From positions 2,480,001 to 2,544,000 of the forward strand of contig NZ_BCNB01000006.1 in the NCBI RefSeq assembly GCF_001485575.1: 64,000 bases of DNA. Reading direction: 5' to 3'. This DNA is from Haloarcula sp. CBA1127. Lineage in GTDB: Archaea > Halobacteriota > Halobacteria > Halobacteriales > Haloarculaceae. A program made the translations under genes and the position numbers. Positions 26,214 to 34,641 of this stretch are shown here, in pieces (position 1 is the first letter of the stretch; each line of letters starts with the position of its first letter). The notes under the pieces are model-generated. The model made no database searches. It was given only the letters and a program-made list of their open reading frames with translations, and was not told the origin of the DNA.

Positions 26214-27566
26214 ATGAACAACGTCCTCCTCGTTACTATCGATTCGCTACGAGCGGACCACATGGGGTACCATGGGTACGAGCGAGATACCACGCCACAT
26301 ATTGACGCTTACGCCGAAGAAAGCAGCACGTTCCTGAACGCTTTTTCCCACGTCGGCGGCACCCGCTTTTCATTTCCCGGCATCCTCTCGGGCGTGACGC
26401 CGATGATGTACGGCGGCCACGAGCGCATTTCCGAGGAACAGACCCTTATTTCCGAGGTGTTCGACGACGCCGGCTACCGCACCGGCGGGTTTCACTCGAA
26501 CCTCTACGTCTCTGGGAAGTTCGGCTATGACCGGGGGTGGGACGAGTTCTACGACTCGGCCCCCGACGAGTCGGCGACCTCAAAGCTCCGCAAGTGGGCC
26601 AAGACGAACCTCGACGGCACACTGCTCTCCCTCCTGCGGCGGGGCTACGACTTCCTTGAGTCCTCACAGGGAATCAATGTCGGGTCCTATCACGTCCCGG
26701 CCGATGAAATCACAGACCGAGCGATCCAGTTCATCGAGGACAGCGACGATGAGACGCCGACGTTCGTCTGGGCACACTACATGGACGTCCACCATCCGTT
26801 CCTCCCACCCGAGGAATACCAGCGGAAGTTCCGGGATGAGCCAGTGTCCGACGACGAATCGATCCAACTTCGTCGCAAGTATATCGAGGAGCCCGAGGCA
26901 GTGACTCCGGAAGAGCACCAGACCTTCATCGACCTCTACGATGCGGAGATACGGTTCAACGACGCGGAAGTTGGCCGTCTCATGGACGCCGTCAAGTCAA
27001 CGTGGGGAGACGACTACGTGATGGCGCTGACGGCGGACCACGGCGACCACTTCCTCGAACACGGTTACTTCGGCGGCGCCCGCCTCCTTGACGTGAAAAA
27101 CCACGTCCCGCTCTTGATTAACGGCTGGGACGATACGGGAAGCTACGACGAGCTAGTCGGGCTGACTGACCTGCCCTGCACGCTCGTCGACACCGCTGGG
27201 CTCGATGTGCCGAACAACTGGTTCGGACAGAGCCTCCGGCGACTCGCTTTCGACGGGGAGTGGGATCGCAACGAGATTCTGGGCGGCTACCGCGATGACG
27301 ACGGCGACGAACACGTCCGCGTACGTGAGCCCGAGTGGAAGCTCATTGCCCACGAGGACAAGGATGACGAGCTGTATGACCTGACAGCGGATCCTGAAGA
27401 GCAGGTAAACGTCATCGAGGACCATCCAGCTCAGGAGCGGCGGCTCCGCAAACAGCTCAATGACCACCGGCAACTCGTTCGGGCAACGGAGGCGGACGAC
27501 GTCGAGCGCCCGGATATGGATGAGGATGTCAAGGAACGGCTCCGACGGTTGGGTTACGACGAGTAG
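26214..27566 (+). CDS. second sulfatase-fold enzyme with Thr nucleophile
   Basis: 450 residues. Starts NNVLLVTIDSLRADHMGYHG (metal Asp10), with HVGGTRFSFPGILSG as the nucleophile region (Thr50 aligns with Thr52 of the neighbour), WAHYMDVHHPFLPP, and LTADHGDHFLEHGYFGG. The C-terminus has the sulfatase-like read-out LYDLTADPEEQVNV and ends VKERLRRLGYDE. No Cys/Ser formylglycine site exists, so it is more likely a phosphatase or transferase than a true sulfatase. The gene lies 35 nt after the flippase on the same strand and overlaps the convergent glycosyltransferase by 13 nt. Confidence 0.85.
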   Translation: MNNVLLVTIDSLRADHMGYHGYERDTTPHIDAYAEESSTFLNAFSHVGGTRFSFPGILSGVTPMMYGGHERISEEQTLISEVFDDAGYRTGGFHSNLYVSGKFGYDRGWDEFYDSAPDESATSKLRKWAKTNLDGTLLSLLRRGYDFLESSQGINVGSYHVPADEITDRAIQFIEDSDDETPTFVWAHYMDVHHPFLPPEEYQRKFRDEPVSDDESIQLRRKYIEEPEAVTPEEHQTFIDLYDAEIRFNDAEVGRLMDAVKSTWGDDYVMALTADHGDHFLEHGYFGGARLLDVKNHVPLLINGWDDTGSYDELVGLTDLPCTLVDTAGLDVPNNWFGQSLRRLAFDGEWDRNEILGGYRDDDGDEHVRVREPEWKLIAHEDKDDELYDLTADPEEQVNVIEDHPAQERRLRKQLNDHRQLVRATEADDVERPDMDEDVKERLRRLGYDE

Positions 27567-28747
27567 CTGGCGACGGAACGAAGAATACCGCGGTATCGCT
27601 CACAGGCCGCATCGAAACTGTACTCGCGTTCGACCAGGGCGCGTCCGTTCTCGCTGATTACTGCTAGATCATCCCTGTCGAGAATCCGCTCGATACCCGC
27701 CGCCAGTGCCGTGGGCTCGCGCGAGTCGATGGTGAAACCGGTTTCCTCGTCTCTGACCACGTCCGGGACACCTGAGACCGGGCTGGCATATACTGGCGTT
27801 CCGCAAGCCAGCGCCTCCAGAATAGTCGTCGGGAGCCCTTCGGTCGGCTGGGAGGGCAGTATCAGAAGTTCGAGGTCATTCAGAGCGTGTGGGACCTCAT
27901 CGTGGTCCACCCAGCCGGTCAGTTCCACGTGACCGGCCTCGATATCTGCGGCGAGGTCTTCTTCCAGCCACTCTCGGAGGTCGCCGTCCCCGACGAACCG
28001 GAAGGTGATGTCATCAGGGAGTTGCGTGGCAACTGCAGCCAGTTCCCGGACGCCTTTTTCTTCGTCGAGCCGTCCGAGGAACCCGACGACGCGGTCGCGG
28101 TCAGCGTAGGGTTGCCGGACGCGAAATTCGTCCGTCCGGACGTAGCGCGCCCCTGTCGGATACACGGTCGGGGCTTCCGGATGCAGGTCCAGTTGGCGAG
28201 CCATCTCGGGCGTGTAGGTGATGACGCCGTGGGCCGCGGCGAAGCCAGCTCGTTCGAGTGCACGGACGGCACCGGCGAGCCCGGCAGCCACCGGGTCCGG
28301 CAACTGCTGTTCCCAGTTCAGCCGGAGCGTCAGCGGCACGTCGCCGCGGGGTTCGACGAGAACAGTCTTCCCGAGTAACCGAGCCACAATAATGGGTAGC
28401 AGGTACGACGTTGCGCCGAAAAACAGGACCACGTCTTCGTCACGATCAGCAATAACGCGACACATTCGGAGTTGGTTCAGCAGAAACCGGAACGCGGCGG
28501 TGACGATGGAGTCGCCCGCGCCTTTCCGCGTGAGTTCAACGAGTTCGTGCCGGTCGCGGATCTCAGAATCGGCTGGCAAATCAGCCGTCACGAGCGCGAC
28601 CGATGTGATCGCAGAGAGGATATCCAGCAGGCTCCGTGTGGCGTTCTCGCCGGCCGCGGCAAGCGGATGCGTGACGACACAGACGTTCGACAGGTCCGCT
28701 TCCTGTGTTTCCGTCTCACACTCTTGCTGACGTGTTGGGTCCGTCAT
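27554..28747 (-). CDS. GT4-family glycosyltransferase
   Basis: 397 residues, GT-B fold. N-terminal part: NVCVVTHPLAAAGENATRSL, and VLFFGATSYLLPIIVARLLG, a hydrophobic patch likely to touch the membrane. The donor domain has VVGFLGRLDEEKGVRELAAVA, FVGDGDLREWL, LLILPSQPTEGLPTTILEALACG and GVPDVVRDEETGF, the usual GT4 order. It resembles exopolysaccharide and N-glycan transferases. It lies 3 nt downstream of aglG on the same strand, so both belong to one transcript from the aglG/aglB divergent promoter. Confidence 0.9.
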   Translation of the reverse strand: MTDPTRQQECETETQEADLSNVCVVTHPLAAAGENATRSLLDILSAITSVALVTADLPADSEIRDRHELVELTRKGAGDSIVTAAFRFLLNQLRMCRVIADRDEDVVLFFGATSYLLPIIVARLLGKTVLVEPRGDVPLTLRLNWEQQLPDPVAAGLAGAVRALERAGFAAAHGVITYTPEMARQLDLHPEAPTVYPTGARYVRTDEFRVRQPYADRDRVVGFLGRLDEEKGVRELAAVATQLPDDITFRFVGDGDLREWLEEDLAADIEAGHVELTGWVDHDEVPHALNDLELLILPSQPTEGLPTTILEALACGTPVYASPVSGVPDVVRDEETGFTIDSREPTALAAGIERILDRDDLAVISENGRALVEREYSFDAACERYRGILRSVASYSS

Positions 28748-28750
28748 CTG

Positions 28751-29725
28751 TTACCTCCAGACAGTCATCCCGTACAGGTAGCCAAAGCCAACGAATGCGG
28801 TGAGAGCGAACAGGAACACGAACTGTAACACGCCGGCTACAGAGGGAGCGCGAACGAGGCCCGAGAGCCTTTCGGGGGCAAACCGGAACAGGAGGTCGCC
28901 GAGGAAATCGGACTCCTCGCCGGTCGATTCGGGGACGAACACCTCCATGCCGCGCTTCGAGTACCCCTGCCAGAACGCCCGGTCTAACAGCCAGCCGGGA
29001 TCAGTCCGGTAGTCGAATATCTTGTGCGCGACAAGCGCGTCCGGGGTGTAGTATACGCCTTCGTCGTATTCAGTTCGCAGGCGCGCGCAGAGTTCCGTCT
29101 CGCCGCCCTGGAGATTCTTTTCGCCCTGGCGGCCGCCGATGTCGTCGTCGAAGCCGCCCAGTTCGAGAAACACGTCTCGGTCGAAGGAGATGTTCGAGCC
29201 GAAGGTGTTGCGAACGACGCCGGGTTCGTCGGGGTCGCCGTTCGGTCCGAACCCGCGATGGGTGACGCCGATGAGCCAGTAGAACTCCGCGGGCAGAAAA
29301 CTGGGTTTCCCGGCGACCCACGCCGGCGTCATTCGGCCGCCGACCGCGAGCGCGTCGTGTTGTTCGTAGGCATCGACTAGCGCCGCGACCCACTCCTCGT
29401 CAGCGATCGCGTCGTCGTCGATGAACGCGACAACGTCTCCGGTAGCCACCTCGGCCCCGTTGTTCCGACTCTCTAGCAGTCCGATGTTTGCATCGTTACA
29501 GTGAGTCAGGACATCGTCGCGATTGCCGAAGTCAGATTGGTACTGCTTGTACACGTCCCGGTTCCCATCTGAGACCAGTACGAGTTCCACGTCGTCGTAG
29601 GTCTGGGCTAAGACGCTCTCGGCCGCCGCTCGACAGTCGTCATATCGCTCCATCGTGTGCGTACAGAGCACGACCGAGACTCGCATGGTCGGTGGTGTGC
29701 CACCGGTGCTGTTAGGCGTTTCCAT
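28751..29725 (-). CDS. aglG: AglG-like GT2 glycosyltransferase (N-glycan second-sugar enzyme)
   Basis: 324 residues. GT2 opening RVSVVLCTHTMERYDDCRAA, acceptor/donor motifs VELVLVSDGNRDVY, NIGLLESRNNG and the D-D-D metal site VVAFIDDDAIADEEW, then FGSNISFDRDVFLELGGFDD, GGETELCARLR. A hydrophobic segment at about 300-320 anchors the C-terminus. This layout matches Haloferax AglG, a glucuronosyltransferase working on glucosyl-dolichyl phosphate; the sugar here may differ. The ATG at 29725 gives a leaderless gene about 28-30 nt from the shared TATA-like box; an internal ATG at 29686 is the alternative. Confidence 0.85.
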   Translation of the reverse strand: METPNSTGGTPPTMRVSVVLCTHTMERYDDCRAAAESVLAQTYDDVELVLVSDGNRDVYKQYQSDFGNRDDVLTHCNDANIGLLESRNNGAEVATGDVVAFIDDDAIADEEWVAALVDAYEQHDALAVGGRMTPAWVAGKPSFLPAEFYWLIGVTHRGFGPNGDPDEPGVVRNTFGSNISFDRDVFLELGGFDDDIGGRQGEKNLQGGETELCARLRTEYDEGVYYTPDALVAHKIFDYRTDPGWLLDRAFWQGYSKRGMEVFVPESTGEESDFLGDLLFRFAPERLSGLVRAPSVAGVLQFVFLFALTAFVGFGYLYGMTVWR

Positions 29726-29747
29726 CCTGCGCTCGAATAGAGGTCAA

Positions 29748-29765
29748 AAGGCTTATGCGCGCCTT
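29748..29765. promoter_or_regulatory. shared bidirectional TATA-like box within an inverted repeat (aglG/aglB)
   Basis: AAGGC and GCCTT arms (29748-29752, 29761-29765) flank TTATGCGC. Read rightward it gives GCTTATGCG, read leftward CATAAGCC. The centre, about 29755, is 28-30 nt from each start codon (29725 and 29783), the classic TATA spacing for leaderless archaeal genes in both directions. Confidence 0.5.
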
Positions 29766-29782
29766 GGCAGTTTTTCCGTGCA

Positions 29783-32608
29783 ATGAGTCAATCACGGGGC
29801 TATCTTGATGACAACCCCGAACTCGAGTCCGCCCTGGAGTGGGCCGAGCGCTGGTACCACGTTCCGGTCCTCCTGGTACTGCTCGGGTTCATGCTGTGGA
29901 ATCGCGTCCGAAGTTGGCAGAACTTCATTGTTGACGGCGAGGTGCTCTTCAGCGGGAACGACGCCTGGTATCACTACCGTTCGACCCAGTATGTCGTTGA
30001 GCACTGGCCCGCGACGATGCCGTTCGACCCCTGGACGCGTTTCCCATATGGAACCAGCACGGGGCAGTTCGGGACGCTGCTCGATCAGATCGTCGCGACA
30101 GTTGCCCTGATTATCGGTCTGGGGTCCCCCAGCGACCAGACTGTTGCGATGACGCTCCTGTTTGCCCCCGCCGTGCTCGGGACGCTCGTTGCGGTTCCGA
30201 CGTACCTCATCGGACGCCGACTCGGCGGCCGCCTCGGCGGCGTAACTGCGGTTACTGTGATGGCCTTCTCGACGGGGTTTCTCCTGCAGCGGAGCCGCGT
30301 CGGGTTCTCCGACCACCACGTCGCTGAAGCGCTCTTCCAGATACTCGGTGTCCTCGGTGTCATGGTGGCTGTCAGCGTCGCCGCGCGGGACAAGCCGATC
30401 TATGAGCAGTTTATCGAGCGAGACATAGGCGCACTCCGGGATACCATCAGTTGGTCCATGCTGGCCGGTGTGGCAATCGCAATGTATCTCTGGGTCTGGC
30501 CGCCCGGTGTGCTTCTTCTCGGGATACTTGGTGTCTTCTTCCTGCTCCGACTGTGTCTGGAATATGTTCACGACAGCAGCCCGGAACACACGGCCATCGC
30601 GGGCGCAATCACGATGGCGACTACCGCTGTGGTGAGTGCGTCGCGAATCAACGTTTTGGAAATTACAGCAACCGCTCAGTCGCTGCTACAGCCCGGGCTG
30701 GCGTTAGCTGTTGCCTTCGGTTGTGTGTTCATGGCGTGGCTAGCTCGATTCATGGAGCAACGAGAGTACGGCCAGTACGTGTATCCGGCGACCGTATTCG
30801 GAATCCTCGCGTTCGGGGCCGTTCTGATGGCAGTGTTGACCCCCGATCTGTGGAGCTTCTTCACAAACAACGTGATGCGGGTAATCGGGCTCACAACCAG
30901 TGAAACGGCCAAAACCGTCGGCGAAGCCACCCCGCTGTCGGGCGTCGGCGTCCTGTTCAGGGCACACGGGTTCGCTGTCGTCGTCGCAGGCATTGGCGGC
31001 CTCATCTTGCTCGGAAAACAGTTCCTCTCCGACGACGCGCCTGCGGAAGAACTACTGGTCGTGGTCTGGGCGGTATTCATTCTGCTGGCAACGTTTACCC
31101 AGCGACGGTTCGCCTACTATCTCGTCGCGCCGATTGCAGTGCTATCGGGAATGGTTGTCGGCCGATTCATCCGCTGGTTCGATTTCAGCGCCGACGATGG
31201 TATCGAGTACTATCAGGTCATGACGATTCTCGCAGTGCTGCTTGTCATCGTCGTCCCACTGTTCGCCTTCGGCTCGACATCGCCGGTCGAAGCCGGTTCG
31301 ACCGGTCCCGGGCCGAGTATTCAGGGCTGGGATGAGAGCCTGCAGTGGATGGAAGGGAACACGCCTGCGGAAGGAGCTTACGGCTCCGGCGGTGACGCGA
31401 CACTCGAGTACTACGGCACCTATGAGCGACAAGAGGACTTCGACTATCAGGAAGGGCAGTACGGTGTTCTGTCGTGGTGGGACTACGGACACTGGATTAC
31501 AACCAGAGCAGAACGTGTGCCGAACGCGAACCCGTTCCAGCAGGGAACGGAGATCGTCGCTCCGTTCCTGGTCGCACAGAATGAAACGCAGGCAAACGAT
31601 ATCCTCGACAACACAAACGAGGACGACGCGAAGACCAGATACGTCGCTGTCGACTGGAAGATGGCAGAGACAAACGGGAACAGACCCTACCGTGGGAAGT
31701 TCTTCGCGCCAGCGACGTACGCTGACGGCGTGGGTCCTGGTGACTACTACAGCCGAATGTACATCCAGTCCCAGAGCGGCAGTACCAGACCGATAACGTT
31801 CCAGCAGCAGGCCTACTACGAGACGATGACCGCTCGGTTGTATCGGTTCCACGGCAGCGCTAAAAACCCGCAGCCGGTTGTCATCGACTGGGAGAACAAG
31901 CAGACACGCCAGGGAGGCCAGTACCGCGGTGCGCCGACCAACGAACAGGAACCAGAAGGCCAGCAACAGGGACGGGTCATCCGACAGTTCGAGAGCATGG
32001 AGCAGGCTCGTCAGTACGTTGAAGAAGACGCGACCTCACAGATCGGTGGGTTCGGCGACAACCCATCCGAGCGGGTTTCAGCATTAGAACACTACCGTCT
32101 GGTCGGTTCCAGTGAGACTGAGGCGTTCCCGAACAATCCGCGGTATCAGCACTCCGCCTGGGCAAAGATATTCGAGCGCGTCCCAGGTGCGACAATTGAA
32201 GGGACCGGACCGGCGAACGCAACAGTCCGGACCGCCGTACAGATGCGCAACCCGGCCACGAACAAGACGTTCGTCTACCGCCAGCGGACCCAGACAGATC
32301 AGAATGGGAACTTCGAGATGACTGTTCCCTACTCGACCACTGGGTACGACGACTGGGGGACTGACGAGGGCTACACGAACGTGAGCGTCCGTGCCGAGAC
32401 CCAGTATCAGTTCAGCGCAGTCGGGGCTAACAACGGCACCCGGACCGGCTTTACCGGCGCGACCGAGGTCACTGAAGGGCAGGTCATCGGCCAGGACGCC
32501 GCCGCCGCAACCGTCGAACTGGAACCGGTAACGATTCAGCAGGGCAATGGGACCAGCGGTGAATCGCGCGCACCGATGACCGAAGGCGCAGCTGAAGCGG
32601 GCGCATAG
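29783..32608 (+). CDS. aglB: archaeal oligosaccharyltransferase AglB
   Basis: 941 residues. About 13 membrane helices up to residue 500 are followed by a soluble extracellular domain containing the diagnostic WWDYG (565-569) and its continuation GHWITTRAERVPNANPF. An early acidic loop, SGNDAWYHYRS, corresponds to the D-x-D-like metal site in the first external loop. AglB moves the glycan from dolichol phosphate to Asn in N-x-S/T of exported proteins such as the S-layer glycoprotein. The C-terminal 250 residues are the variable halophile extension with beta-rich repeats. Leaderless start at 29783. Confidence 0.97.
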   Translation: MSQSRGYLDDNPELESALEWAERWYHVPVLLVLLGFMLWNRVRSWQNFIVDGEVLFSGNDAWYHYRSTQYVVEHWPATMPFDPWTRFPYGTSTGQFGTLLDQIVATVALIIGLGSPSDQTVAMTLLFAPAVLGTLVAVPTYLIGRRLGGRLGGVTAVTVMAFSTGFLLQRSRVGFSDHHVAEALFQILGVLGVMVAVSVAARDKPIYEQFIERDIGALRDTISWSMLAGVAIAMYLWVWPPGVLLLGILGVFFLLRLCLEYVHDSSPEHTAIAGAITMATTAVVSASRINVLEITATAQSLLQPGLALAVAFGCVFMAWLARFMEQREYGQYVYPATVFGILAFGAVLMAVLTPDLWSFFTNNVMRVIGLTTSETAKTVGEATPLSGVGVLFRAHGFAVVVAGIGGLILLGKQFLSDDAPAEELLVVVWAVFILLATFTQRRFAYYLVAPIAVLSGMVVGRFIRWFDFSADDGIEYYQVMTILAVLLVIVVPLFAFGSTSPVEAGSTGPGPSIQGWDESLQWMEGNTPAEGAYGSGGDATLEYYGTYERQEDFDYQEGQYGVLSWWDYGHWITTRAERVPNANPFQQGTEIVAPFLVAQNETQANDILDNTNEDDAKTRYVAVDWKMAETNGNRPYRGKFFAPATYADGVGPGDYYSRMYIQSQSGSTRPITFQQQAYYETMTARLYRFHGSAKNPQPVVIDWENKQTRQGGQYRGAPTNEQEPEGQQQGRVIRQFESMEQARQYVEEDATSQIGGFGDNPSERVSALEHYRLVGSSETEAFPNNPRYQHSAWAKIFERVPGATIEGTGPANATVRTAVQMRNPATNKTFVYRQRTQTDQNGNFEMTVPYSTTGYDDWGTDEGYTNVSVRAETQYQFSAVGANNGTRTGFTGATEVTEGQVIGQDAAAATVELEPVTIQQGNGTSGESRAPMTEGAAEAGA

Positions 32609-32615
32609 CGGAGTC

Positions 32616-32633
32616 CCAGCGGTCGTTCGCTGG
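32616..32633 (+). terminator. small hairpin after aglB
   Basis: CCAGCG-GTCGTT-CGCTGG lies 8 nt after the aglB stop. Haloarchaeal terminators are mainly T-rich, and there is TTTGATC shortly downstream, so the role is uncertain. Confidence 0.3.
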
Positions 32634-32743
32634 CTGACCGATGTTTGATCTGCCCGAGACTCTTTGTAGGATTCCGTCAGCGGAGTACGTTCTAACGGCG
32701 ACACCCTACCAGTCAAAAAGTCGATAGCAGCGGAGCGGCGAAC

Positions 32744-32923
32744 TCACTCGGCCAGCGGATTGAACGTGCCGTTGATGTCCCACTCGTGGAGACAGTGTGG
32801 GTCGCCGGACTGTTTGGTGCCGTCGTCGGTGACGATACGCCAACTGTGTTGGTCCGGGTCCCACTCGTCGACCCGCCCACACCGCTCACATTCGCGTTTG
32901 CGTGGGGTGACGATTTCAGCCAT
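32744..32923 (-). CDS. HEWD-family small zinc-ribbon-like protein
   Basis: 59 residues, starting MAEIVTPRKRECERCGR. The Cys pair CERC and the downstream HCLHEWDINGTFNPL (His, Cys, His) give a likely metal-binding knuckle; the HEWD block names the family. Function is unknown, and zinc binding is inferred. The ATG at 32923 fits the family better than the GTG-like codon 54 nt upstream. It is convergent with aglB across a 135-nt gap. Confidence 0.7.
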   Translation of the reverse strand: MAEIVTPRKRECERCGRVDEWDPDQHSWRIVTDDGTKQSGDPHCLHEWDINGTFNPLAE

Positions 32924-33051
32924 ATCTGGTGCAAGCGCGTGGGTGATTATCAGGCTGCCGGTCCCTGACTGGTCCATCGGAACGATTCACAGCCGACGAC
33001 GTGAGAGTGCTGCACCGACGCTGACGCTAGGTAGTGCAACCGCTGCAGTGC

Positions 33052-33507
33052 TTAAAAGTCCGGGAGGTCGTCCGCGTCGACCTCCTCCGCTTCCCAATCG
33101 AGGTACTCGTCGGCCAGTACCTCGCAGACGACCTGGCCGAATTCGGTCAGTCCGGCATTGATACCTGAAACAGTGCCCCATGAGTCGATGTCCGGATGGA
33201 TCTCCCGCTCACGCCAGTCCTCGGGCAGGCCCGGGGCGTGGTAGCCGACACGACCTGCAAATGAGTCCCAGAAGAAATCGAACTCTTCGATGAGCCCCAG
33301 ATCCGTGACAATCTTCCACTGGTCGGAATCGAGCGACGCGTCCGTGGCCCATTCTTCAAACGCGTCCGTCCACGCGCCCTCGTCGAGGGCCTCGGCGAGC
33401 TCCTCACGTCGGTATTCGTCGCCCTGTACCTCCGCGTCATCGTACTCGTCGGCAGCGACGCCGGTGGACAGCTCCGGGCGCTCCGGCGTCTCGACATCGA
33501 GTGTCAT
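33052..33507 (-). CDS. acidic hypothetical protein
   Basis: 151 residues, strongly acidic, soluble, with aromatic clusters (DEGAWTDAFEEWATDA, EEFDFFWDSFAGRVGYHAPG). I do not recognise a family. The in-frame upstream extension to 33588 is rejected because TATA-like CTTTATTC lies at 33528-33535, about 25 nt before the ATG at 33507. It lies 129 nt upstream of the HEWD gene on the same strand, and about 110 nt separate it from the thioesterase gene behind it. Confidence 0.6.
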   Translation of the reverse strand: MTLDVETPERPELSTGVAADEYDDAEVQGDEYRREELAEALDEGAWTDAFEEWATDASLDSDQWKIVTDLGLIEEFDFFWDSFAGRVGYHAPGLPEDWREREIHPDIDSWGTVSGINAGLTEFGQVVCEVLADEYLDWEAEEVDADDLPDF

Positions 33508-33617
33508 AATCGTGGTACGTGGTGGAGCCGAATAAAGCTCATACTGTTGGCTGCTCCTTCCTGACGGTATTCCCACTCCGTGGTGCAATACCTTTCACGT
33601 GACCACAGCAGACAGTA

Positions 33618-34061
33618 TCAGCGGTTCGCTTCCCCGTCAAGGGCGCGCTGTCGCAGTTGTTCACCGCGCTCAGTCTCGGTCGTCACGTCGGGGACAGGAA
33701 CCGGGTTCCTGTCCTCGTCGACTGCGACGTACACCGAGTACGACTCCGCTGTCGACTCTGTCTCGCCGGTTCTGAGGTTCTCTCGGGCGACTCGGAGCCG
33801 AACTTTGACACTCGTTTCGCCAGTGTCGTAGACGAACGCTTCAATGAGAGCCGTGTCACCGACAGGTATCGGCCGCTTGAAGTTCACCTGGTCCATCCGC
33901 GCGGTAACGCAGGTTTCGCCGGCAAAGCGCATCGCCGACATCGCCCCGAGTTCGTCCATCCACTTCAGTACGTTTCCCCCGTGGGTCGAACCCAGGTGGT
34001 TCGAATGGTTGGGCTGGACCATCCAGCGGTTCTCGATATAGGTTTCCAGTACCGTTGGCAT
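33618..34061 (-). CDS. hot-dog acyl-CoA thioesterase (YciA/BACH-like)
   Basis: 147 residues with the acyl-CoA thioesterase pattern: ENRWMVQPNHSNHLGSTHGGNVLKWMDELGAMSA, in which NHLG---GG--L-W-D is diagnostic, and CVTARMDQVNFKRPIPVGD downstream. It hydrolyses acyl-CoA to CoA and free acid in the cytoplasm, as a hexamer or tetramer of hot-dog domains. In haloarchaea, which make isoprenoid lipids, likely substrates are branched or short acyl-CoAs from degradation. It lies about 57 nt downstream of the PadR gene on the same strand. Confidence 0.9.
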   Translation of the reverse strand: MPTVLETYIENRWMVQPNHSNHLGSTHGGNVLKWMDELGAMSAMRFAGETCVTARMDQVNFKRPIPVGDTALIEAFVYDTGETSVKVRLRVARENLRTGETESTAESYSVYVAVDEDRNPVPVPDVTTETERGEQLRQRALDGEANR

Positions 34062-34118
34062 GGCGCGAGGTTGGCCAGCACCGGGGTTGAGTCTGTCGAA
34101 CGGAGTTCGAAAAGGTGA

Positions 34119-34394
34119 CTATGCCGAAACGTACTGCGCTTCCCACTCTTTCCGGGCATCGAGTTCGCGCTGGCCACGCTTGGTCAGCGTGTAAAAGTTC
34201 GTTCGGCGGTCGCGTTCGCCCTTCTCGATGAGTGCCTTCTCGACGAGCGTGTCAAGGTTCGGATACAGTCGGCCGTGGTTGACCTCGCTCTCGTAGTAGT
34301 TTTCGAGCTCTTCCTTGATTGCTAACCCGTGGGGCTCGTCAAGGCCTGCAATGACGTACAGCAGGTCCCGCTGGAATCCAGTCAGGTCATACAT
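34119..34394 (-). CDS. PadR-like winged-helix regulator
   Basis: 91 residues: MYDLTGFQRDLLYVIAGLDEPHGLAIKEEL, then NHGRLYPNLDTLVEKALIEKG and YTLTKRGQRELDARKEW, the PadR order helix-turn-helix plus wing plus C-terminal helix. Very short, as usual in haloarchaea. The start at 34394 has TATATC-type AT-rich DNA behind it, and sequence upstream of this codon lacks coding character. It may be autoregulatory. The adjacent thioesterase is a possible target. Confidence 0.88.
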   Translation of the reverse strand: MYDLTGFQRDLLYVIAGLDEPHGLAIKEELENYYESEVNHGRLYPNLDTLVEKALIEKGERDRRTNFYTLTKRGQRELDARKEWEAQYVSA

Positions 34395-34641
34395 CTTATA
34401 TCCGATACAGTTTGACCCTGTACATATCAGTCTTTTGAATCGGCAAATATATTGCGCATTTACAAATCCCGCCACTGTCCAGTAGTTACCACGGCATCTG
34501 TGGCTGTATTAACACGAGAGTCGCTAATAGCTTCGCCGCGTAACGGGAACATACAATGCCGCAAACATGATTTCGGCCGCCGTTTCTCGGCAGTCACCCG
34601 GACCCGACAAGGGTAAAGGAAACGAATGTGTAACGCGGGTG

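Noticed and set aside
22003-27566. Calling these genes sulfatases outright
   Set aside because: The formylglycine consensus is absent in all three intact members, so only the fold, not sulfatase activity, is supported.
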